Assembly (NCBI GenBank): GCA_027625915.1
Contig: JANTQA010000008.1
Span: 4,357,001-4,421,000 of the forward strand
Source of the DNA: Anaeramoeba flamelloides
Taxonomy: Eukaryota; Metamonada; Anaeramoebidae
Reading direction: 5' to 3'
Length of the DNA: 64,000 bases
The notes beneath the pieces are model-generated. The model made no database searches, was not told the origin of the DNA, and saw nothing but the letters and a program-made list of their open reading frames with translations. Positions 13,301 to 21,949 of this stretch are shown here, piece after piece. The stretch's first letter is position 1; the number at the start of each line of letters is the position of its first letter. The position numbers and the translations under genes were made by a program.

Positions 13301-13833
13301 AAAATTAATAAACCCCATTTATCGATTCTCCTTCCCTTTGAATAACTAAATCTAATCTCTTTGTCATATTTGAAACCAATTTTTCCATTAATTCATCTGT
13401 TACTTCTTTCCAAATTTTTTTCAATTTTTTAGTAAATTCTTTCTTATTTTTTGGTCTATCAATTGAAAATCTTTTATCCATTATTGCCAAAAGATTTTCA
13501 ATGGGATTTAAATCGGGACTATTTGGTGGCCATGGATGCAAAACATTGCATCTGTATCTTAAGCAACTCATTGTTATTTTTGACGTGTGTGGTCTTGCGC
13601 CATCTTGTTGAAATATCCAACAGAATCCCCCAAATTTTTCATTTGCCTTTTTGATGATTTTCGACTTTTTGAAAATTTCTTTGATATAAATGTGAGTATT
13701 AATACTCCCATTAATAACAATTAAACGAGATTTAAAATCAACTCCAAAAGCACCCCAAATTAAAACCTTTTCATCATAATGTTTTTTTTCTTGAAAGACA
13801 GATTCTTTTTTATTTAAAAATAAGTTAGAAAGG

Positions 13834-13866
<33 letters not shown>

Positions 13867-16800
13867 ACCTGATTTTTCATTTGGCATTCTCCAAATTTTT
13901 CTTGTTTGTGAGTTTATATAAAACCAGGACTCATCAGAAAATATTACCCGATTCCAATTTGTTTTAGTTGATTCCATGTCTAAAGCAAATAAAATTCTTT
14001 TTGCTTTTTGCAGTTCAGTTAAAAATTGGCGGATGCGAGGTGGTTTATAGTCAAATTTCAAAGATTTTCTTATTCGGTAGATGGTTGATTCAGAACAGTG
14101 TTCATTAGGGAATCTTTCTTGAGCAATTTTTGATAATTGCTTGCTACTCAGTGACCTGTTATTTTGTGTGGCATTTTTAACAAATTCCGATAATTGTATT
14201 GAAAAACTCTTTTTCTTTTTCTTTTTATTATGCAATCTTTTTTCATTACTCCAGTTTTCAATCCAGTATCGAACCTTTCTTCGACTAATATTCAGTCTCA
14301 TTGCGATATTACGCTGAGAATAACCCTGTTTATTTAACAGAACAATGTTCAATCTTATTTCAGGTTCTGGATAATTTTGATTTTCATTTTCCATTTTAAC
14401 AAAATACTGAAAGAAAAAATAAAAAGAGAAAAAATGATTTATTTTCAAATTTTAATTATTAGAGGAAACACTTCTAACAATACAAATACAATTCAAAATT
14501 GAAATATAAGGTGGGCCATTTATTTTGAATTTTAGTTTATTAAATCAGTACCTATAGTTTGTATTTCAACATATGTTCATTGAAATATTTTCAAAAAAAT
14601 GTAAAAAAAAAATAATATTTTTTTTACACAACGAGTTACTGCAAAATTCAATAAAAAATAAGTAATATGTTAAGAATACAAACAGCTTTTTTAAACAAGA
14701 AAAAAATACAATTACAAGTTTTTCCTACTATTTGAAATTTTATCAAGTTTAAATCTCTTTCAAAAAAAATTTTTCATGATCAAAAAGAAAAAAATAACCA
14801 ACCAATTTTCACACCTAAAAAATATCATATAAAATTGAGATCAAAAACTTTAATATCTTTTTTTTTAAAGTAGTGTCTTATAAATAAACAAATTGGATTA
14901 TTATGAAGAACCAATAAATGATGAATAGCATTTTTGGATATTTAAATAATAGTAATATCAGAATTAAGTTTAATAAAGATATTTTAAAATAAACTTTCCC
15001 CGTTTTTTTTTTTTTTTGGAATAACTTAAAGAACTTGTTCTTAGGTTATTGTTTTTGAATGAATATTTTTATTTGGACAAATATTTTATTTGAAAACAGA
15101 AACAATAATAATTTATAAAGCAAAAATAAAAAAAAATAATTTGATAAAAAACAAAAAAATAAAATCTATGACAATATTTTTTATGGTCTTTATTTTTTAA
15201 TTTTAAATGATAAATTGTATAAATTTTTTTATTTATAATTACCTATTTTTATAAACTTATAGGAAGTAATTGTTGATCTGGATTCAAATCATATTATTTC
15301 AAATGAGCCTATTCTTGCATTACCAAACAGAATTTATCAAAAATTATTCAAAAAATTAACTTCATATTGTAATTTATTTAAAAAGCCAAGAAAATCATTA
15401 AGAATATCACCACTTTCTGGTATTGAATCAATAAAGTATATCAAAAGGATTCATAAATACGAATTAACTTCATTTTCATCTTCGGTTGAAGAAGATGAGG
15501 ATGGTGAAAAAGAGGAAGATGTAAAAAAAGAAAGTGATACTGAAGAAAAAGAAAGAAAAAAGAAAAAGGAAAAAGATATGGAAAATATGAAAAAAAAAAA
15601 ATCCAAAATTTTTAATAAAATTAATGTTTCAAGATTTAGAAGAGCAAAAAGTCTAAAAAATACAAATGAAATTTCAGAAAATACTTTTTCCAATAATTCG
15701 ATGAAAAAATTGAAAGATTCATTCCGAAGTTTAAAAAAAAATACAAAAACAACAAATGAAAATAGTGATAGTTTCTCTTTAAGAGAGTTTATTAGTTATT
15801 CTGAGGAAGTTGGCCTTGAAATGGATAAAAATGTGTCCAAGGAAGAAGAAGAAAATGGAACGATTCAAGGGGCAACTGAAACCCAAATAGAGACAAAGGA
15901 AAGTGGAGAAAATGAAAAAAAGGAAGAAGAAATTATGAAAAAGGACGGGGAGGGTGGAGAAGAGAACTTTCAAATTGAAAAAATACGGAATCTTTTTTTA
16001 TCAGTTTTTGTGGAATGGTTTAAAAAAATCGCACTATTTATCATAGTGCCGAAGAAAGAAGATATGTTCAATCCAACACTTTTTGATAATGAAAAGTTTT
16101 TAAAGAATGCACCAGAAGATTGCGAGCCATTTTTAACAGTTTTTTTAAACACCCAAATGTTTATTTCCTTTATACAAGAAAAAATATTTGAAAATAGTAA
16201 TGAAAGTAAATATTTTTTTAAGCAAATTCATAAAAAAATGGAAAAAAGATGTTTGCAGTATACCACAAATCAGAATCCTGAACTGAAAGGATGGTTAAAA
16301 AAAAGGAATCTGCATCGCCTTAAAAAATGGAAAAATCGATTCTTTTGGTTAAAAAACGAAAAATTGTATTCATCCCATAAAAGTTTAGGTTCGAAAAATG
16401 CCAATTTAAAGCGAATACCTTTAGTTAAGGGGAAAACTATATTAAGGATACCTCTCTCAAAGGAACTTTTAGAAAATGAAATGGAACAGGAACAAGAAAA
16501 TGTGAAGGAGAAGGAGAAACAAAAACAAAAGCAAAGTGAAAAGGAGAAAGAGAAAAAAAAACAAAAGAAGAAGAAAAAGAATAATCAAAAAGAAAAAAAT
16601 AAAAACGATTTGAAAAGATTTGATATAATAACTTTTGTTAATCATAAAAAAAATGTAGATCAATTCATTGAAAAAAAAATTGAATTGGCTGCTTCTACTT
16701 CCAAAATGAGAAAATTGTGGGTTCAATCTTTAAAATCTGTTTGTATGAGTATAGAAGAAGTAAACTTTTTGGGGCAATTTGATTCCAAATTACCTAAAGA

Positions 16801-17443
16801 AAATAATGAGCTTTGGGAAACAATGGTAAGGAAATCAGAAAAAAAAGATGTAATCAACTTTAATCAAATATACCAAAATAAAGACGAAAAAATTGTTAAT
16901 ATAGGTTCCGTTAAAATGGATTTTTGGTCGGAAGATGAATCTTTTAAAGAAAATGAAAAGACCAAGACAATAGATATAAAAATTCCTTTCAATGAAGATA
17001 ACAATACGAAACTTATTGAAAAGGATCAATTAGAGATCGATGAACAAAAAGAGGGCGAAGAAGAAAAGGAAAACAGGAATGGAAATGGAAACATAAATGA
17101 AAATGGAAATGGAAATGGAAATGGAAATGGAAATGGAAATGAAAATGGAAATGAAATCGAAACAAAAAGCGAAGATCACGAAATTGACAAAAAAAAAGAT
17201 GATAAAGAGGAAAAGTGGAAAATGGAAAATGAAAATGAAAATGAAAATAAAAATGAAAATGGAAATGGAAACATAAATGGAAATGAAATGGAAAAGGGAG
17301 AAAAAAGCATTGACGAAGATGATTTTATTTATGATGATCCAACAGAAGGTGTAGAAATATTTAGGTTAGATTTAGATGAGGATATAGTTAATGAAATAGA
17401 AAAGTATAGCGATGGAAAGATAAACAAAAAGGAGGAAAATTAA
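4354..17443 (+). CDS. DENN-domain protein with C-terminal PH domain, four exons
   Basis: Exons 4354-4708, 8559-8842, 9156-9434 and 15263-17443 join in frame (phases 1, 0, 0) to 1032 aa. DENN proteins are usually exchange factors for Rab GTPases on endosomal membranes. uDENN is at about residues 8-115 (YEYIIISGIG, HEFVLTGETGDQLYGF). cDENN is at about 125-330 (LPLSD|VDFKLLFSTLSIEN, TALLLERKILF, PFIPILP, VIVDLDSN). dDENN is at about 545-616 (CEPFLTVFLNTQMFISFIQ). A PH domain spans about 647-800 (GWLKKRNLHRLKKWKNRFFW ... KLWVQSLKSV) and is split by a Lys/Glu/Gln insert. The tail has GN repeats and ends acidic. Donors are GTAATT, GTTTGT and GTAAGA; acceptors are AAAG, ACAG and ATAG. The ATG at 4354 sits directly before uDENN. 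Domain order recalls SBF/MTMR5-like or DENN-PH proteins, but no phosphatase-like domain follows. The Rab substrate cannot be read from sequence. Confidence 0.93.
4709..8558 (+). other. DENN gene intron 1 (3.85 kb)
   Basis: Starts GTAATT and ends TTAAAG. It holds a fragment of a family I end (near 5405-5425), one TTAA-type end (TTAAGGGACTAG near 5509), family N sequence (about 6080-6250 and 6420-6730) and family D sequence (about 8170-8220). No host exon was seen inside; the frame 8317-8547 is low-complexity and judged chance. Confidence 0.75.
6420..6730. repeat. Repeat family N, copy 1
   Basis: Shares CACAGACAATAA, TTTCTTTCTT and ATTCATTTCTGAAA blocks in order with 25640-25925 and, inverted, 27290-27560. 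A further shared block at 6080-6250 matches 24590-24780. Termini are not resolved, and the repeat has no coding capacity. Confidence 0.5.
8843..9155 (+). other. DENN gene intron 2 (313 bp)
   Basis: Opens GTTTGT and closes AATACAG, phase 0, between PLSD and VDFKLL, which are adjacent in DENN proteins. It is T-rich at the start and holds no repeat that I recognise. Confidence 0.85.
10193..11690. mobile_element. Element(s) with CCCTTAGC ends in DENN intron 3
   Basis: The left end reads CCCTTAGCACCCCGGATTTG (10193) and is flanked by ATATATAT. Two inverted counterparts follow: TTTTGGGGTGCAAAGGG ending at 11357, and TTTGGGGGGCTAAGGG ending at 11690, again flanked by ATATATAT. Either one element of about 1.5 kb contains an internal copy of its end, or two related elements overlap. 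The interior is AT-rich with no convincing transposase. AT-rich 8-bp flanks would suit a hAT- or P-like element, but in this DNA that is weak evidence. Confidence 0.55.
11936..12101. repeat. MITE family P, copy 3, inside family B
   Basis: TACTGTTATTTGAATAATAA at the left and GAATTGAAAATTTTTCACAT...CAAATATCA at the right form the family P ends. The corresponding position in the other B copy is occupied too (35863-36029), so P entered an ancestor of B. Confidence 0.65.
12354..12881. mobile_element. 528-bp near-perfect hairpin (foldback) element
   Basis: The left arm starts GACTATTCGAATTTTATGCT and the right arm ends AGCATAAAATTCGAATAGTC. The two arms of about 237 bp are inverted copies with very few mismatches, around a spacer of about 55 bp near 12591-12644. 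The flanks (CTTTAAA left, CTTAAAA right) suggest a TTAA-like target. Comparison with the empty site in the B copy near 36285 shows it is an insertion. The high arm identity implies a recent arrival or arm correction. It is non-coding. Confidence 0.85.
13066..14539 (-). mobile_element. Tc1/mariner transposon, apparently whole
   Basis: The ends are TAAACTATCATTCAAAATCA (13066) and, inverted, ATTTTGAATTTTAGTTTA ending at 14539; about 30 bp of imperfect terminal inverted repeat with TA at both borders. The 1474-bp element encloses a single transposase gene on the minus strand. An extra direct copy of GCCATTTATTTTGAATT lies subterminally at 13255, in the same orientation as the right end. It sits antisense in DENN intron 3. 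The ends resemble those of MITE family A, so this class could have supplied transposase to such MITEs. Confidence 0.85.
13305..14394 (-). CDS. Tc1/mariner DD34E transposase with one intron
   Basis: Cut-and-paste transposase for TA targets. Exons 14394-13869 and 13789-13305 (complement) join in phase to 336 aa, the usual length for the family. Residues 13-52 and about 65-112 are two helix-turn-helix units that would bind the terminal repeats. The catalytic residues are D154 (VIFSDESWF), D238 (WIFQQDGARPHTS) and E273 (NSPDLNPIEN), with 34 residues between the last two. The intron at 13790-13868 runs GTAATT...TTTCAAG and contains a T tract of more than 20 bases. Unspliced, the frame closes; spliced, it reads NEKS|EKKHYDEKVLIWGAFG without a gap, as the family requires. 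The start is the first ATG in frame (MENENQN). No stop interrupts the spliced frame. A length error in the T tract would not affect the spliced product. Confidence 0.88.
14760..15003. repeat. Repeat family L, copy 1
   Basis: Blocks ATCAAAAAGAAAAAAA, AAAATATCATATAAAATTGA and ATTAAGTTTAATAAAGATAT occur in the same order at 39773-39990. Ends are unclear and no coding capacity is visible. Confidence 0.55.
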
Positions 17444-17897
17444 AAAAATAAAAAAATGATAATTATCATTATTTTTATTAATTGTTTTTTTTATAAAATA
17501 TAATAAAATCTTATTTTTATAACATTTTTACAAAATTGGTTAATTGTCAAAACTAATTATTATTATTGTTATTATTTGCTAACAAGTTGTTTTTAATCAT
17601 TGTGATTACTTTTAAAATATTTTTTTTTTTTGAAAAAATGTTAAAAAATGAAAAAGAATTCATCTTTTTTTCATTAAGGTGTGTATTTTAAGGCTTAAAT
17701 CATTCGCATATTAAAATGATAAAAAAAGTATTATTCATAATCGTAAAATTATTCGAAATAATTCAAGGAATTGTATATTGAGTAAACAAGAGATCCCTTG
17801 AATTTTTTTTAAATTTATTGTTTTCTTTTTTTTTTTAGATTCATGTCAAAAAGGAAATTTTAATAAAAGAAGGATTAAAAATGAAAATAAATATACA

Positions 17898-18452
17898 TAA
17901 ACTCTTTTTCAGTCAAATTTCAGTTTTTTATTGAAGAAATAGAATATATGTATGAGTTTAATTATTTATTCTACTCAAAATAAATTTTCAATTTTTAGAT
18001 CTGATCATTTATTACTCATTTAGTAAATTTTTTTTTTTGTTTTTTAAAATTTTTTTGTATTTAGCTTTTTTGCTTTTTTTTTTTTAAAAATTAAATTTGA
18101 AAAAACAAAATGTTTGAAACTTGTAATTAACATTAAATAAAGTGAGGTTTTGTATGTACTTTTAAAATTCATACATTTACAGGTAAAAAATCTGATTGTT
18201 TAGAATTTTAATTACCTAAAGAAATTGAGAATTTTGCACGAGACGTTCCAATGAAAAGTACTCAAATGATTTCTTTTTTTTTTTTTTTTTTTTTTGATAT
18301 TTATGGTTTGTTCAGGTTTTTCTTTTATGATTACTGTCTCTAATCCAAAGTTTATTATTTCTCTTATTTCTAAACAATCTAAGTTTGGTAGATTCTTAAA
18401 AAAAGTGAATTTCTCATTTTTGACTGAGCTCCTTTGAGTGAAATTGAGTTTA
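17898..18452. mobile_element. MITE family C, copy 1
   Basis: Left end TAAACTCTTTTTCAGTCAAA, right end CCTTTGAGTGAAATTGAGTT followed by TA, with TA borders. It is 555 bp and non-coding, with a long homopolymer inside. A second copy is at 51616-52208. The ends resemble those of family B, placing both in the TA-targeting group. Confidence 0.7.
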
Positions 18453-19785
18453 TTTTGAAAACATTTTTTCATGTAATTACTTTTTGAAAATTTTTTCTGA
18501 TTATATCTTTTGGGGATAGGAACCCTAAAAAAAAATCTAGTAAATTCAATCTCAAATTCAAGCAAAATTTACCTCATCTTGAAATTGAAAAATGAAGTAA
18601 AAATCTAATTACTGTAATTCCTATTTAACTTTTAAATGTTATTTTCAGAATTGAAATTTATTTTTTTAAAAAGTTTGATCCATTTTTCTTGATTTTTGAG
18701 AAGTAGAAAATTCAACATATATCCAAATTATTTAAAGAACTAATTTTGTTTAAGAAGAAAGAATTATTATTATCTCTAAAGGAACCCTAAAAAAATAACA
18801 CTTTAAAAATAAAACCAAAAAGTTCAAAAATAAATCAAAATAGAAAATCTAGAGAGTTTAAAAAAAATTCAAATAATTCTTCTAAACTTGATAAATATAT
18901 ATATTTCTTTTTGAGACAAATTACAGTTCAAATGAATTCTTTCTTTTTTTGTTGAACAAAAAATACGAGAAAAAACAGTCAAACCATCAAATTAGAAAAT
19001 ACACAATTTACTATTTTTAAAACCTATAAAAATCAACTTAAAACTAAAGGAATACGTTTTAATGAGATTATTTCCAAACAATAATTAATATTTACTAACC
19101 CAATATTAATTATTTCAGTGAATTCGTAATAATCGAAAGATGAAAAGTATTCCTGGTGTTTGCTCTTATTTGTCAATTTTTTAAATATTTTCAAAAAAAT
19201 ATATTTAATTCAAATTGATGGTTATAATAAAAAAAACATTAAGTAAGAATTTTATTATTTGAAGAAGAAGCATAAATTACATTCTAGTTACCTTTATTAT
19301 TTAATTTCCTTTCATGAAATTAATGAAAATAATTTCAAACAGTTTTGATTTATAATTAATTCACAAAGATTTATTTCTTGTAATAAATTTCGTGAGATTC
19401 ATCTATTTGTTTTTTGGAAGACATACCCATAAAAAATTATCCATATTTTCTATTAGTTCCTTTTGCTTATATTTTAAACATAAAATAAAAAAATTGTTTT
19501 GTTTTTTTATTATTACATAATAATATCTCTTTAAAAAATTAGTAAATACACTGTATCTTAGTATTGTTGAACTAAAACGTATAACTTAAATATCTTTGAC
19601 TTTTAAGTAAAAAGTGAATTTTACTTTTTTTATTATTGTGAAATATTTCTGTGGGATGTCATCAAGTATTGTAGAGCGTCATCGGGTTACTTTGAGTGTC
19701 TATCTTTTCCATAATTCAAAAGAATTGAGTGGAATCATTAATTTTTCTCTATTCTTGTGAATTCTGGAAAAGTTAAAACCAGTTT

Positions 19786-19935
19786 TCTTAAGTTTTCTGT
19801 TTATTTGTTAAGTGTTCTAGGTTTTTTTGAGGTTTTCTATTTTATTTCGAAAATCTATTGTTTTTCTTAATAAATAGAAAACTCAAAAAAACCTAGAACA
19901 CTTAACAAATAAACAGAAAACAGAAGAAAATCTAA
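19786..19935. repeat. Hairpin with arms of about 58 bp
   Basis: TTTTCTGTTTATTTGTTAAG and the following bases are mirrored by CTTAACAAATAAACAGAAAA at 19908-19927, with only a few mismatches and a spacer of about 30 bp. It could be a small foldback MITE or a structured 3' region between the convergent genes. Confidence 0.75.
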
Positions 19936-21050
19936 GGGTCTTTTTTCAGAATTTGAAAGAATTAAATAACTCTTTATTTTATAGTTATCAGTTTCTTTTT
20001 TTAGTTTAATTAAATCTTTTGAATTCTAGTTGGTTTTTTTGTTTATTCATTGATCAAATATTATTAATATTTCTTAATAAGGGAGAGATAAATTTTTTAT
20101 TTTTTTTTTTGAATTTAAATTTCTTTTTATTTACTGGAATTAATTATATTTCCAATTTTGAATTCTGTTTATAACTAAGAATTGGTATGTTTCTGTTTAT
20201 TTTTGCATATTTAAGTAAAACAAGAATCAAACCTTGATTTTAATAATTTAAAGTCTTTATTTAATAATTAAACATTTTCTACATAATAAGTTTAATTGAG
20301 ATTAATATCAAAGATTTAAATAATCTAATTTTTAAACTATTGTTTAGAGAATTGTTATTCAAAAATTGTTTGTATTTGTCATATGCTTCTTTAGATATTT
20401 TTAAGAATTATAGACTATTTTAAATTTTGTCCAAATAAAAATCCAATGATTTAATCTTTTTTAAAAATCTTTTTTATAATAAACGGTTTTTTTTATTTAT
20501 ATTTTAATCAAATTGAATAATAATTTCGTATATTGAATTTAATTTTTGATTTAGATATTTTTTTATTTCCATTAATAATTAAGATTAAATGATATAAAAA
20601 CATTTAACAATGGTTTTTTAATAATATCATTTTTAATCAAAGGAAATGTGAAATAAGAGCTAAGAAAATACATGATAACGTATCCCCTTGAAAATACCAT
20701 GCCTTTTTCCTTGATAATATTAGAATTAAAAATTTTTGATAATTTTAAAAAAAAAAATTTCTATTGTTTTTCTAATTATTTTAAAATTAATATAATCAAA
20801 ATATGAAGTTATTCCAATTAATGTAATATTGGTTTTATAATTTTCATTTTCATTATTAGATTTTATCTTTGTATAACCTAAATAATATTTTTTTTTTTTT
20901 TAGAATATGTGATAAGTATTTGGGTAGATGTTATAAGTTTAGGAATGTGTTATAAAAAATTTTGATAGAAACTCGTTAATTTATTAATAACATCCTTTAT
21001 TTTCTTTTTCTTATTTCTTTTTTTTCTTATATTTTTTTGGTTTTTTGTAG

Positions 21051-21142
21051 TTGATCGTCCAAGTATTAATCGTTATTTTTCTTTGTATTTTGATTTGAAT
21101 CATGGAAATTTTGATTTTATATTGAAAATTAAAATGATTTAA
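21051..21142 (+). CDS. Exon-like frame, unassigned
   Basis: A T-rich tract ending TTTTTTGTAG (21041-21050) precedes an open frame of 29 codons to TAA at 21140, reading DRPSINRYFSLYFDLNHG. The acceptor-like start and the unusual residue mix suggest a terminal exon, but no partner exon was found. It may be chance. Confidence 0.15.
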
Positions 21143-21374
21143 CGTTAAAAATTATTTTATTTGGAAAAAAAAGTTTATTTAAAGTTTTAAAGAAAATTAT
21201 AACTTATAAATCATTATTTTACTTTTTTTTTTTTTTTTACTTGATTTTATTCCTTATTTTTTGGCATTTAAAAAACGGTTTATATTTTTTATTGGATATT
21301 TTATTTTATAATTATTGAAAATTGAATTCTCATTAAAAAAAAATATAGAATTGATGTAAGGGGTTATTATTGTG

Positions 21375-21375
<1 letters not shown>

Positions 21376-21421
<46 letters not shown>

Positions 21422-21431
21422 CATTCTTCTT

Positions 21432-21462
<31 letters not shown>

Positions 21463-21471
21463 TTATTATTA

Positions 21472-21509
<38 letters not shown>

Positions 21510-21510
21510 T
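21376..21510. repeat. Compound ATT/TTC/ATT microsatellite
   Basis: About 15 ATT units, then about 13 TTC units, then ATT units again, broken only by single changes. It lies 440 bp downstream of the DYRK stop codon. Confidence 0.95.
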
Positions 21511-21949
21511 CGATTATTATTGTGAATCAGAGAAATATGTTGGTTGTTTAAAAGTATGTCATTTTAAGGCAAAAAATATGGTGGAAATCATTTTGGAATG
21601 GAAGATTATACAATTAAGTATTAAATTTAAAAATTTTTAAATGTTTTAAAAGAAAAGTATAAATATTAATTCTACTTTGTCAAGAAAAAAAAAATTAATT
21701 TCAGAAATATTTTTTTCATAATAAATTTTTTTTTTATTATTATCTTTCAATTATAATATTGTAATACATTCTATATTTTGATTTCCAAATAAAGAGAATT
21801 TATAAATTATTAATCTAATAATTAATGATAGTAATACTCTGCAAAATAAATATAATAACATTTAAATATCTAAATCATTTTTGCATATTATATCAAATCT
21901 AATTATTATAATAATAAACTTTTGCCTTCTTCAATTTTTAGATAATTGT

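Larger units (their letters stand above)
9435..15262 (+). other. DENN gene intron 3 (5.8 kb), a nest of transposons
   Basis: Opens GTAAGA and closes CTTATAG, phase 0, between FPDND and EVIVDLD. Inside lie a CCCTTAGC-ended element or pair (10193-11690), a family B MITE interrupted by a 528-bp hairpin (11710-12928), a Tc1/mariner element in antisense (13066-14539) and a family L repeat (14760-15003). A C10 run lies near 9532. Most of the intron is therefore mobile DNA. Confidence 0.85.
17444..21949. other. Intergenic, between convergent DENN and DYRK genes
   Basis: Both neighbours end into this 4.5-kb gap. It holds a family C MITE (17898-18452), a hairpin (19786-19935), an exon-like frame (21051-21142) and a compound microsatellite (21376-21510). 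I see no other gene. Confidence 0.65.

Noticed and set aside
13451-13654. Plus-strand frame inside the transposase
   Set aside because: Antisense shadow of the DD34E transposase exon.
13790-13868. Transposase break read as a frameshift in the T tract
   Set aside because: GT and AG borders restore exact phase and family sequence, so an intron explains it better.
15451-15693. Phe/Ser-rich minus-strand frame
   Set aside because: Antisense of the acidic linker in DENN exon 4.
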